64,000 bases of DNA from Gammaproteobacteria bacterium (lineage in GTDB: Bacteria; Pseudomonadota; Gammaproteobacteria; SZUA-140), in the NCBI GenBank assembly GCA_020847075.1, contig JADLCS010000062.1, positions 1 to 64,000 on the forward strand, written 5' to 3'. Below the pieces are notes generated by a model. It did no database searches. It was not told where the DNA came from and saw nothing but the letters and a program-made list of their open reading frames with translations. Each line of letters opens with the position of its first letter. The stretch's first letter is position 1. This document shows, piece after piece, positions 18,892-26,716 of the stretch. The translations under genes were made by a program, and so were the position numbers.

Positions 18892-19791
18892 TCAACTCAA
18901 CCAGCCGGCGATGGTGAGCAGGGCGAAGGCGGTCAGCCAGACGATGACCGTGCGGTTGACCAACGCCTCCGCCTCGGTGACGTCATCGCGCAAGGCGTCG
19001 TTCCCGCGCCCGGTTTCGAGATTGAACAGGCGCAGCGCGCCCAGTCCGCTGTCGGTCAGCACCCGCCGGTTGCCGGTATAGAGGTCGCCGCCCCGGTCGC
19101 GCGCGCCAGCGCGCCACTGCTGCATCGCCTCGACGAAACTGCCGATGACGGCGTAACAAATGGCGGTGATGCGCGCGGGGATCCAGTCGAGCAGGGCGTG
19201 GATCCGCAGCACGGCGTTCAGAAAGCCCGAGCTCATGACATTCGCGCTCTGCCGCGCGCCCTTGAGCTGGCAGATCGAGCGGTAGAGGACGGCGCCGACC
19301 GGCCCGATCAGCGCGAACCAGAACAGGATCGCGAGCAGGCGCTCGTTGTTGCGGATCAGCATGACCTCGATCAGCTTGCGGTTCATCTCGTCGGAGTTCG
19401 CCGGCGGACCCTCGCGCAGCAGCTCGCGCACGTACATATAGGCCGCCTCGGGGTCGTCGCGTTCGAGCGCGCGCCGGTAATCCTCCAGCTCCGGCGCCAG
19501 CCCGCGCACGCCGATGCTGGCGATCAGCACCGCCACCGCGAAGACCAGCTTGATCAGCCAGACGATGAATCCCTCGCCGCTCGCCAGGACGAGCTGGATC
19601 AGGCCGACGACCAGCACGCCGGGGGCGAGTGCGAGCGCCACGCCGTATGGGCCGCCGAACCAGGGTTCCTTGCCCGTGCGCTGCCACAGCCAGGCGGTGT
19701 AGTCGATCAGCCACTGATACGGCAGCACGGCGCGGAACGACTTCCACAGGCCCTCCGTACCCAGGGTGATGAGCATGGCAATCAGATTCAT
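18892..19791 (-). CDS. ampE: AmpE-like inner-membrane protein
   Basis: A 299-residue membrane protein of the AmpE family, distantly related to CobD/CbiB. Four or so membrane segments are visible: near residues 50-70, 78-95, 155-175 and at the extreme C-terminus. The helix-rich segment RIHALLDWIPARITAICYA, including LDWIPARI, is diagnostic of the superfamily. In enterobacteria AmpE is a signalling modulator of unclear mechanism linked to AmpD and beta-lactamase induction. It is preceded by ampD with a 9-base gap and the same orientation, which favours AmpE over a cobalamin enzyme despite the cobC gene just downstream. Confidence 0.88.
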   Translation of the reverse strand: MNLIAMLITLGTEGLWKSFRAVLPYQWLIDYTAWLWQRTGKEPWFGGPYGVALALAPGVLVVGLIQLVLASGEGFIVWLIKLVFAVAVLIASIGVRGLAPELEDYRRALERDDPEAAYMYVRELLREGPPANSDEMNRKLIEVMLIRNNERLLAILFWFALIGPVGAVLYRSICQLKGARQSANVMSSGFLNAVLRIHALLDWIPARITAICYAVIGSFVEAMQQWRAGARDRGGDLYTGNRRVLTDSGLGALRLFNLETGRGNDALRDDVTEAEALVNRTVIVWLTAFALLTIAGWLS

Positions 19792-19800
19792 GACGACTCT

Positions 19801-20373
19801 CTAGACAAGTCTCCGGTCCGCGCGATCGAGCAAAGTATACAACCGATTCCAGTCGAAATGGGGTCCGGGGTCGGTCTTGCGGCCGGGTGCGATGTCGCAA
19901 TGGCCGACGATATGTCCACGCACGATCCCCGGATAATGCTGCATCAATACGCGCGCGATATCGGCAAGCTGCTCATACTGGACCGCTTCGTAGGGATCGT
20001 CGTCCGATCCCTCGAGTTCGATGCCGATGGAAAAATCGTTGCATGCCTCCCGGCCGTGGAAGGACGATCGGCCCGCATGCCAGGCGCGCCGGTCGAACGG
20101 CACGTACTGCGTCACGAAGCCGTCGCGCCCGATCAGTACGTGGGCCGACACGCGCTGGTCATGGATCGTCCCGAAATACGGGTGCGCCCGCGGATCCAGC
20201 GTATTGGTGAACAGGGCATCGATCCAGCGGCCGTCGCCGTATTCGCGCGGCGGAAGGCTGATGCCATGCACGACCAGCAGATCGATCAGACCGCCGGCCG
20301 GCCGGTCGTCCCGGTTGGGAGACGGGACGCGCCGCACGGGGACCAGCCAGCCATCGCTCAGGGAATACTCCAT
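19801..20373 (-). CDS. ampD: 1,6-anhydro-N-acetylmuramyl-L-alanine amidase
   Basis: Cytosolic zinc amidase that cleaves anhydromuropeptides during peptidoglycan recycling. The 190 residues (183 in E. coli) contain zinc ligands His36 (LLVVHGISLPP), His157 and Asp167 (GHCDIAPGRKTDPG), the general-acid Lys165 and the Glu118 region SIGIELEGSDD. It has no signal peptide, consistent with AmpD rather than AmiD. AmpE follows directly. By removing anhydro-muropeptides, AmpD keeps AmpR-type beta-lactamase regulators inactive; no ampR or ampC is visible here. Confidence 0.95.
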   Translation of the reverse strand: MEYSLSDGWLVPVRRVPSPNRDDRPAGGLIDLLVVHGISLPPREYGDGRWIDALFTNTLDPRAHPYFGTIHDQRVSAHVLIGRDGFVTQYVPFDRRAWHAGRSSFHGREACNDFSIGIELEGSDDDPYEAVQYEQLADIARVLMQHYPGIVRGHIVGHCDIAPGRKTDPGPHFDWNRLYTLLDRADRRLV

Positions 20374-20464
20374 TCAGCACCCGCCATTCATTCCGCATGC
20401 CGCCCATCAAGATACCGTAAATTCATGGGGAAATCGTGACGGCCGCGCGGCCGTCGGCGCCGGA

Positions 20465-21388
20465 TCAGGCCAGCGTGGCGGGATGCTGCAGCAGGGTGGC
20501 CTTGAGATCGAAGGCGTCGATCAGCTCGAAATCGCGCACCTGGCCGTCCCGGATCTTGCCGTTCAGCGCGATGACGAAATGACCGGTATCGCGGCGCAGC
20601 ACCTTGCCGGTCAGCACGAAGCGGCGCGACTGCGCCGGCAGGTCCAGGCTGACGATCATGTTGCGCCGCTCGATCAGCGGCACCGCGCCGGATTCGCCCG
20701 ACTCGTCCAGACGTACGCGCAGCGCGGTCTCGGTGAAATCGACCAGGGTACAGGGATAGTGCGGCGAATCCTCGGAGAACTGCATGCTCGCGGGGATGGA
20801 GGTCTTCACCCGCCGCTGCTGACGCTGATCGATATGATTCAGGGTATCGAGCAGCACCTCGAGCTGGATCACGGCATGATTGGCGTAATATCCCTCGCGC
20901 ATCAGGATGCGCTTGCGCACCGTGGTATTGACGTGAGGGATCCCCTTCTCGCTGAAAATCGACATCAGCGTCAAAATATCGCCGCGGCGGAAGCGCCCAC
21001 CCCGCGGAGTATCCGACTGGCGGCGGTAATCCCGCGCGTCGCCGACGGAGACGTCCGGAATCAACAGGCTGAAGTGGCATATCTGGCCGATCGGCCGGTC
21101 GTTCCGCCCGTCCTCCAGCACAAAGACCGGCGCGCCGCGCCCGGTGTCGACACGGACATCGCGTTGCGTATACACGAGATGGCTGTTGATGCCATAGGCG
21201 ATGATGATGGATTCGAAGGTGATTTCCTTGTGATATTCCGGGTAATAGCGGAACTTGCTGCCAATGGGAAAACAGCGCATCAGTTCCACCAGACGCTCCG
21301 GATCGAGCGCGGGCTCCGACTCGGCGGATCTCCGCGCCGCGCGGCCCTGCCCCAGCATATTGGACATGAATCTCATCATGGCGGACAT
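20465..21388 (-). CDS. PilZ-like domain protein, unknown role
   Basis: A 307-residue cytoplasmic protein. The C-terminal part from about residue 190 begins RQQRRVKTSIPASMQFSED, which looks like the arginine motif of a PilZ c-di-GMP-binding domain, but the second motif (D/N-x-S-x-x-G) is degenerate (DFTETALRV, no glycine). c-di-GMP binding is therefore doubtful. The N-terminal part resembles the flagellar-brake YcgR-N fold in pattern only (FPIGSKFRYYPEYHKEITFES), an inference. ATG 21388 was chosen near the divergent lipoprotein promoter; Met 4 and 5 (21379, 21376) are alternatives. The open frame continues upstream with a composition typical of antisense shadows and was excluded. Confidence 0.7.
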   Translation of the reverse strand: MSAMMRFMSNMLGQGRAARRSAESEPALDPERLVELMRCFPIGSKFRYYPEYHKEITFESIIIAYGINSHLVYTQRDVRVDTGRGAPVFVLEDGRNDRPIGQICHFSLLIPDVSVGDARDYRRQSDTPRGGRFRRGDILTLMSIFSEKGIPHVNTTVRKRILMREGYYANHAVIQLEVLLDTLNHIDQRQQRRVKTSIPASMQFSEDSPHYPCTLVDFTETALRVRLDESGESGAVPLIERRNMIVSLDLPAQSRRFVLTGKVLRRDTGHFVIALNGKIRDGQVRDFELIDAFDLKATLLQHPATLA

Positions 21389-21517
21389 TGCATTGCAAAA
21401 TCGGTGCCCGTTTTCGGATGGGGCACGCGGCGGACCCGCGGCGCGGCCGCGGTCGCGCCCGGTTGCATCGCGGGGGAAATCTTGCACAATAGCGAAACAC
21501 CCCGGGAGAGGCCCACC

Positions 21518-21796
21518 ATGAAAAAAACCCGACAAGCCGTTTCCTCCACCGCCATGTCCACCGGCATGGCCCTCGCGCTGGCCGTTGCCCTCGGCCTCAT
21601 CGGCGGCTGCGCGGGTTCCGCCGGACAGAAACGGGACGCCGCGGCCCAGTCGGGCGAAGACTCCACCGCCAGCGCCCAGTTGCCCGGGTGCCGGACGGCG
21701 ATCGACGACGTCACGCGCTACTGCGCGGGCGACGACGCCAGCACCGGCAAGTGCAACGACGCCAAGGCGCGGACGCGGAAAAGCTGCATCAACTGA
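21518..21796 (+). CDS. Small putative lipoprotein
   Basis: A 92-residue exported protein. Lys-Lys-Thr-Arg at the N-terminus, a hydrophobic segment and the lipobox LIGGC (Cys near residue 29) predict lipoprotein processing. The mature part is short and polar, with three or more cysteines (GCRTAIDD, RYCAGDD, GKCNDAKARTRKSCIN) suggesting a disulphide-bonded domain. ATG 21518 follows GGGAGAGGCCC. It is divergent from the PilZ-like gene. No family recognised. Confidence 0.65.
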   Translation: MKKTRQAVSSTAMSTGMALALAVALGLIGGCAGSAGQKRDAAAQSGEDSTASAQLPGCRTAIDDVTRYCAGDDASTGKCNDAKARTRKSCIN

Positions 21797-21956
21797 CGAT
21801 ACCGATGCCGGCCGCCCTTCGCGGCCGCGGGTCTCATGCCGGCCTCCGTGCCGCTTCTGATTCCCCTTGATTTCACAATGCCATCCGCCCGCAGCCCGGG
21901 ACACCGGACTATGCGACAATGGCGCATCGCAATCACCGCGCCGACATGGACCTCGC

Positions 21957-23165
21957 ATGACTTACCAGACCATCCTCGCCGCCTCGATCTTTCTCCTGTT
22001 CGCCTTCGCCATCGAGCAGATCTGCCGCCATCGCGGGATCCCGTCCGTCATCGTGCTCGTACTGAGCGGCCTGATCGCCAAGCCGGTGCTCAATTACTAC
22101 GGATTCGAACTGAACGGGGTCGACACCCTGGTCCCGATCATCGGCGCCGTCGGGCTGGTACTCATCGTGCTGGAGGGGGCGCTCGACATCGATCTCCGCA
22201 AGGACCATGCCCGCGTGCTCACGGCCACGGGCTCCATGGCGCTGGTGAGCATCGTGCTGTGCATCCTGTGCCTCTATCCCCTCGCCACCGCTCTGCTCTC
22301 GCTGAGCCCCGTGCAGGCGCTGCTGCTCGCCACGCCGTTCGCGGTCATCAGCAGCGCGGTGGCCATCTCGGGCAGTTCCATCCTGAACAAGGACGACCAG
22401 GAATTCGTGGTCTATGAAAGCTCGCTCTCGGATATCCTCGGCGTACTGTTTTTCTTCGCGCTGCTCGGATCGAACGGCACGCTGAGCGGGATCCTGTTCA
22501 ATCTCGTCGGCGGCGGGCTGATATCCATCCTGCTTTCCATCGTCAGCGCCATCGTACTGGTACTGCTGCTGTTGCGCACCGACAGCCACATCCGCTTCAT
22601 CCCGCTGCTCGCCGGGTTGTTCGCCCTATACGCGCTGGGCGAGCTGCTGCACTTCTCGCCGCTGATCATGGTGCTCATGCTCGGCCTGCTGCTCAACAAA
22701 CCCACGGTCATCACGCGCTTCAAGCCGTTCAGCCGCTGGGTGCCCGCCGATTACGGCCTGATCCTGTCCGAATTCCGCACCCTCGTCCTCGAGCTGACCT
22801 TCGTCGTACGCGGATTCTTCTTCTTTCTGCTCGGCTACTGGACGGACCCGCGCGATTTTCTGTCCCTCAAGGCCTGGCTCGCGGCGATCATCGCCCTCGC
22901 GATCATCTACACGGTGCGCATCGTATTGTTGCGCCTGATCGTCGGGCGCGAGCGTGTGAAGGTCCTGCTGTGGTTCGCCCCGCGCGGCCTCATCACGGTG
23001 CTGCTGTTCATCTACGCCAAGGAGGCCTTCACCCTGCCGCAATACCTGACCGGATCGGCGATGCTGATCGTGCTGATCAGCGCGTTCCTGATGATGTTGT
23101 CGAAGCGGTTCGCCCACGGGGAACCCGAGGAACAGAAGACCGAACTCCAGGCCCGGGAATCCTGA
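21957..23165 (+). CDS. Cation/proton antiporter, CPA family
   Basis: A 402-residue inner-membrane protein with about twelve hydrophobic segments and a charged C-terminus. The sequence HRGIPSVIVLVLSGLIA and the later FVVYESSLSDILGVLFFFALLG (read in parts) show the Na+/H+ exchanger family pattern, with acidic residues in the unwound helix (LLIVLEGALDIDL, SDILG) that are likely ion-binding. The C-terminal PRGLITVLLFIYAKEA is typical of CPA1/CPA2 members. The ion (Na+, K+ or Li+) cannot be read from sequence. It is transcribed alone and is followed on the opposite strand by tRNA-Thr. Confidence 0.85.
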   Translation: MTYQTILAASIFLLFAFAIEQICRHRGIPSVIVLVLSGLIAKPVLNYYGFELNGVDTLVPIIGAVGLVLIVLEGALDIDLRKDHARVLTATGSMALVSIVLCILCLYPLATALLSLSPVQALLLATPFAVISSAVAISGSSILNKDDQEFVVYESSLSDILGVLFFFALLGSNGTLSGILFNLVGGGLISILLSIVSAIVLVLLLLRTDSHIRFIPLLAGLFALYALGELLHFSPLIMVLMLGLLLNKPTVITRFKPFSRWVPADYGLILSEFRTLVLELTFVVRGFFFFLLGYWTDPRDFLSLKAWLAAIIALAIIYTVRIVLLRLIVGRERVKVLLWFAPRGLITVLLFIYAKEAFTLPQYLTGSAMLIVLISAFLMMLSKRFAHGEPEEQKTELQARES

Positions 23166-23216
23166 ATCCGCGGAAAAACCCGGGACCGGATGCGACGTCG
23201 GGTCCGGCGGCCTCCG

Positions 23217-23292
<76 letters not shown>

Positions 23293-23409
23293 ATGGGTGG
23301 GACTGGTCGTGCGGGAAAGACAAAACCATTTTTGGGCGGGGGCAGTATAAAAGATCGACCCGCGAGCGACAAGCGACGCGCGTGAACCGCAACGGCGGCC
23401 GACCTCCGG

Positions 23410-23829
23410 TCAGTGCGACGGCCGCACCCGGATCACGACGTCCACGCCGTCGATATGCGTCCCCGTCGGCGGGGTGGGCAACCCCTCGATGCTGAGCTCG
23501 TCGGCGTCGAGATCCATCAGCATCCCGGTATCCACGTTGTAGATATGGTAGTGGGGATGGGTGGTCGAATCGTAGAATACCTTCGTCGAGTTGATGATCA
23601 CCTCGCGAATCAGTCCCTTGCGGGTAAACAGGCCGAGGGTGTTGTACACCGTGGCCTTGGACACATAGGCGCCGTTGGTCTTATTCACCTGATCCAGTAC
23701 CTGATCGGCGGACAGGTGCTGCGGCCTGGCGAACAGCACGGCCGCGATCTGCATGCGCTGCTGGGTGGGCTTGATATCGTGCTCCTGGAGCATCTGGATC
23801 AGTTCGGCATTCGTTTGCGGATAGCTCAT
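23410..23829 (-). CDS. Fur-superfamily regulator, Irr-like
   Basis: A 139-residue winged-helix repressor of the Fur superfamily. The N-terminal DNA-binding domain has IKPTQQRMQIAAVLF and the recognition helix VSKATVYNTLGLFTRKGLI. The C-terminal dimer domain has THPHYHIYNVDTGML in place of the usual HHDHLxCxxCG. The cysteine pairs of the structural zinc site are missing altogether, as in Irr-type or other cysteine-less Fur relatives. Heme, iron or manganese sensing cannot be told apart here. ATG 23829 follows GTGAGAGA; a 16-residue upstream extension has no support. A sigma-70 promoter lies at 23951-23978. Confidence 0.88.
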   Translation of the reverse strand: MSYPQTNAELIQMLQEHDIKPTQQRMQIAAVLFARPQHLSADQVLDQVNKTNGAYVSKATVYNTLGLFTRKGLIREVIINSTKVFYDSTTHPHYHIYNVDTGMLMDLDADELSIEGLPTPPTGTHIDGVDVVIRVRPSH

Positions 23830-23950
23830 TCTCTCACCACTGCCTGAATATCGTCGTCCGGCATCCTGCCGCCACACCCACTATATATAGAGTCACACCT
23901 TATAGCGTCCTGCCCGGTAATTTTATGAAATCGACCGTCAGGTTTCATCT

Positions 23951-23978
23951 ATTTTATCCGCGACCCCTGCCCTGTCAA
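23951..23978 (-). promoter_or_regulatory. Sigma-70 promoter of the Irr-like gene
   Basis: The minus strand reads TTGACA, a 16-base spacer, then TAAAAT, giving a start near 23944 and a 5' leader of about 115 bases. A degenerate CTATAT...TTATAG inverted repeat lies in that leader (23880-23905). Confidence 0.65.
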
Positions 23979-24106
23979 CGATTAAGATTCTGATATACCT
24001 GAAAAAAACAGGGTCATCCGGCGAGGCGCGCCGACGCCCCGCCACCGGCCCCCCTCCCGACCTAAGGTTTCCCCGCCCGCGCGCCGTTAACCCGCACAGA
24101 GAAGAG

Positions 24107-24122
24107 TGTGACGGGCGTCACA
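24107..24122. promoter_or_regulatory. CRP/Vfr-type palindrome
   Basis: TGTGACGGGCGTCACA matches the CRP consensus TGTGA-N6-TCACA exactly and is a perfect palindrome. It lies 26 bases before the ATG of the 24149 gene and after its AAGAG leader. The rest of the 23830-24148 gap holds only the promoter above. Confidence 0.65.
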
Positions 24123-24148
24123 ACTCCGAGCGCAGGGAGGAAGCAGGC

Positions 24149-24376
24149 ATGGAAACGAGTCTGGTCGGCGCCGAGGCGGCGGGTGGAGGCAGGGCATTCT
24201 TCCGCAGCAAGCGCATCTTTTATCACAACACCCTGGATACCGCATCCAGCGGCTGGTGCTTCACGGTACGGGGCGGCCTGGTCTACGGTCCCTTCGAAAC
24301 CCAGAACTTCGCGGAGCGGATGCTGGCGGGGCTGATCGAGAAGTTCAAGCGCGCCGGCGACACCGGCGGGCGCTGA
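24149..24376 (+). CDS. Small protein with GWxFTVRGG-GPF domain
   Basis: A 75-residue soluble protein consisting of one domain: SGWCFTVRGGLVYGPFETQNFAERMLAGLIEKFKRAGDTGGR (read in parts of the 75). The same domain forms the C-terminus of the gene at 24502, with identical TVRGG, GPF, FKR-x-GD-x-GGR landmarks. The motif resembles a Pfam domain of unknown function found in gammaproteobacteria (possibly DUF6316, recalled rather than checked). ATG 24149 follows AGGGAGGAAGC, a strong Shine-Dalgarno. A perfect CRP-type palindrome is just upstream. Function is unknown. Confidence 0.75.
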   Translation: METSLVGAEAAGGGRAFFRSKRIFYHNTLDTASSGWCFTVRGGLVYGPFETQNFAERMLAGLIEKFKRAGDTGGR

Positions 24377-24501
24377 CCCGTCCCCGGCCGGTCAACTTTC
24401 CCCATGCCCGGCCGTTAACCATGTGAGTTTCAATGAGATAGGTCCCGGCCCCGGATCGGGGCCGATGCCGTTTCAGCCTCATCGCAACATCGATACAGGG
24501 G

Positions 24502-25641
24502 ATGAACAACTTGCTGCCCTCACTCACTGTCCTGCTGGTCGGAACGATCATTCTCCTGCTGAGCGCCCTCGGCCTCGTGGCCGGCCTCCATCTGCGCCGG
24601 AGCCGTCTGCACCAGAACGACCTCCAGGCGGTCATGGACATCGCGCGCCACGTCGGGCAGTCACCCGCCGCCCGACCGGGACATGCGCCCGGCCTTCCGC
24701 CCGAGCCCATCCATGGAGAATTCGTCGAGCGCACCAACCGGACCATCGGCGAGATCCACGAGGCCATCGCGCGGCTGGATGTGAAGCTCGGCCAGACCCA
24801 TCGCGAAGACGTCATGCGCGACGAAGAGCTCGATCGCAGAATCGGGAAGGAAGACCACCGGATCCTCGCGCTGCAACAGGAATTGCAGGACCTCAGGACA
24901 CGGCACACGGACCTCGAGCAGCAACTGCAACAACTGCGCGCCGGGATCGAAGACCGCGCCCGCCGCGAGGCCTCCGCCGAAGCGAAGACCGCCGAGACAT
25001 CGATATCGACAACGGCAGCGGCGCCGGCCGGCGGCACGGCATCGATGGACGACTTCGCCCTGCCCGAATCCGTGCTCAACGAACTGAAGGAAGTGGTCCA
25101 ATCCGCCACGCGCCAGCCGCGCCCCGCGCCCGCGATGAAACCGCAGGTCGCCCGAATGCCGACCGATATGCCCCGCCCGGCGGCTTCCGCGCACAAGACC
25201 GCCGCACCGCCGACGCCGGCACACCCGGCCACCGCACGCTCGGCCGGCGCCGTGGCGCATGCGGTCGCGCACAAGGAAAAGGTATCGGTCGAAGAACCCC
25301 AGTTCGCCTTCGATCCCGCGCGGATCGACGATCTGTTCAACGCGCCATCCTTCATCCCGGGCGCCGCGAATGCGGGCATCAATGTGGAGGAGCTCGACCT
25401 CGAGGACCTGAACCCGGACCCTCCCGATGCAGGCGCGGAGAACCCGGAGGAACCCCCGCACTACGACGCGGAACGCGTGTTCTATCAGGCCTCGCCGCAG
25501 ACCGGGATCAAGGCGGGCTGGTATTTCACCGTACGCGGCGGCAAGACACACGGCCCGTTCGGCACCAAGGAGGCCGGCGAGCGCGTGCTCCAGGAAATGA
25601 TCGAGCAGTTCAAACGCACCGGCGACAGCGGCGGCCGCTGA
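24502..25641 (+). CDS. Membrane-anchored coiled-coil protein with the same C-terminal domain
   Basis: A 379-residue protein of unknown function. It has an N-terminal membrane helix (about residues 5-29), then a charged region with a heptad-rich coiled coil (about 95-155, LQQELQDLRTRHTDLEQQLQQ). A long Ala/Pro-rich linker (about 165-270) follows, and the C-terminal 55 residues carry GWYFTVRGGKTHGPFGTKEAGE and FKRTGDSGGR. That end is a paralogue of the whole 24149 protein. The layout suggests an envelope scaffold or sensor with its domain in the cytoplasm or periplasm (topology undecided). The Shine-Dalgarno ACAGGGG is very close to the ATG. Confidence 0.75.
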   Translation: MNNLLPSLTVLLVGTIILLLSALGLVAGLHLRRSRLHQNDLQAVMDIARHVGQSPAARPGHAPGLPPEPIHGEFVERTNRTIGEIHEAIARLDVKLGQTHREDVMRDEELDRRIGKEDHRILALQQELQDLRTRHTDLEQQLQQLRAGIEDRARREASAEAKTAETSISTTAAAPAGGTASMDDFALPESVLNELKEVVQSATRQPRPAPAMKPQVARMPTDMPRPAASAHKTAAPPTPAHPATARSAGAVAHAVAHKEKVSVEEPQFAFDPARIDDLFNAPSFIPGAANAGINVEELDLEDLNPDPPDAGAENPEEPPHYDAERVFYQASPQTGIKAGWYFTVRGGKTHGPFGTKEAGERVLQEMIEQFKRTGDSGGR

Positions 25642-25671
25642 CCACCGGCGCGCCGCCTTCTCTCCGCGCCT

Positions 25672-25956
25672 CTAGCGGGAATCCGGAGACAGATATTCGT
25701 CCCGGCAGGCGTCGCGCAGCATCTCCGCTGCGGCGTCGCTGCCGATCCGCGGCAGAACGCTGAACAGACAGCCGCGGTAATTACGCTCCCGCTCCGCCTG
25801 CGACACGACGCCCTCGACCGGAGCGGTGCGCAGGATCCGTATGCGCTCATCGAACGCACCGTCCGCGGCCACGCCTTCGCGCCCGAACCACAACGCCCCG
25901 GACAACATCACCGCGAACACCCCCACCCCACACAATACGACCCGTCTCCCGTTCAT
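25672..25956 (-). CDS. Small exported protein, unknown
   Basis: A 94-residue protein with an N-terminal hydrophobic segment (about residues 5-24) that may be a signal anchor, followed by a helical region with two cysteines in NYRGCLFSVLPRIGSDAAAEMLRDACRDE. The two cysteines are spaced to pair across a helix turn. ATG 25956 follows GGGGGAAGGGCG. It is convergent with the 24502 gene, 30 bases away. No family recognised. Confidence 0.6.
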   Translation of the reverse strand: MNGRRVVLCGVGVFAVMLSGALWFGREGVAADGAFDERIRILRTAPVEGVVSQAERERNYRGCLFSVLPRIGSDAAAEMLRDACRDEYLSPDSR

Positions 25957-26231
25957 CGCCCTTCCCCCTTCAAGCCTGGCTCATCCGAATTCATCGCTTC
26001 CGCGCGCGCAGCCGCGCCGGCGGCGGGTCCGCGCGGCATCAGGATGACAAAGAATGCGACGAAAAAGTACCCCGACGACACTTGGAGGAGGGGGGATCGA
26101 GCCGCCGAGGCATAAAGGACCAGAGAGGATCGGTCGAGGCAGGCGAGCACGCCTGCGCCACCCTGCACAGTAAAACGGATCGCGCTTAACCCCGGCTTAA
26201 CGGCATCAGCCCGCGCGCGCCCGGAACCGCC

Positions 26232-26265
26232 AAAAAAATAGCCCCCGGTGGAGGAACGCGGGGGC
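26232..26265 (-). terminator. Minus-strand terminator with CCUCC loop; possible sRNA end
   Basis: On the minus strand a stem GCCCCCG/CGGGGGC closes a loop containing TTCCTCC, followed by TATTTTTTT. It lies 100 bases beyond another minus-strand terminator, so the stretch 26266-26366 could be a separate small RNA. The rest of the 25957-26470 gap shows no convincing gene. Confidence 0.65.
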
Positions 26266-26366
26266 CAAGGATCAGGTAGGAGACAAACTGTTACAAATTC
26301 AGACCGGCGGCCCCGGAAAAGGTTCCATGAAAATCCAGAAATCCTTTATGTGTATGAAATTCATTC

Positions 26367-26394
26367 AAAAAAAGCCCCGCAGGGGGTGCGGGGC
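26367..26394 (-). terminator. Rho-independent terminator
   Basis: The minus strand reads GCCCCGCACCCCCTGCGGGGC followed by seven T. It closes the sigma-54-driven transcript carrying the 57-codon gene at 26471-26644. Confidence 0.85.
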
Positions 26395-26470
26395 GAATGA
26401 GGGGATGTTGCCAGGAGAGAAACTTGAAGCCCCATCCGTGGGCATAGGACTCCTTACCTCGGAATTTCTG

Positions 26471-26644
26471 TCAGGCCCTCGATTTCAGGCATCCCTGAAA
26501 CTCGCGATCGCCCAGCGGCCGCATGTACATGGCCGGGACGACCACTTTGGGCGATGCCGCGGACCGCGGGTGGCCGGCCTCCCGCCCGCCGGTAAGCGTT
26601 TCCCGCAGAGAGCCGGATTTGTTGATCTTTACGTGGCGTACCAT
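26471..26644 (-). CDS. 57-residue protein behind a sigma-54 promoter
   Basis: A small protein with no recognised family: MVRHVKINKSGSLRETLTGG at the N-terminus, a middle VVVPAMYMRPLGDREF and a single cysteine near the C-terminus (GCLKSRA). It is basic, without a signal peptide or membrane helix. The start has an excellent Shine-Dalgarno (AGGAGG, 7 bases before the ATG). A sigma-54 promoter lies at 26701-26716 and a terminator at 26367-26394, so it looks like a complete monocistronic unit. It follows the di-heme peroxidase gene on the same strand but is separated by 303 bases with nothing else recognisable except the promoter. Confidence 0.65.
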   Translation of the reverse strand: MVRHVKINKSGSLRETLTGGREAGHPRSAASPKVVVPAMYMRPLGDREFQGCLKSRA

Positions 26645-26700
26645 GTTCAATCCTCCTGAATTTCCTGTTCGTTGCCCGTATGCGGACTCACCCTATGTTT

Positions 26701-26716
26701 TGCATCAGGCGTGCCA
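26701..26716 (-). promoter_or_regulatory. Sigma-54 promoter of the 57-residue gene
   Basis: The minus strand reads TGGCACGCCTGATGCA, one mismatch from the RpoN consensus TGGCACRNNNNTTGCW. The predicted start is near 26690, 46 bases before the ATG. Two GGTGCA half-sites at 26806 and 26848 are possible but weak activator contacts. Confidence 0.7.

Noticed and set aside
18892..19791. Cobalamin biosynthesis CobD/CbiB for this membrane protein
   Set aside because: The neighbour ampD is coupled upstream and the sequence fits AmpE; the B12 genes nearby are on account of cobC and btuF only.
25953..26168. A 71-codon minus-strand frame overlapping the 25956 gene
   Set aside because: It needs a GTG start without a ribosome-binding site and shows no family or signal.
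26365..26445. A 26-codon frame after the 57-residue gene, with AAGGAG before its ATG
   Set aside because: It runs through the terminator stem and T-run, which is unlikely for a coding sequence; kept as untranslated 3' end.
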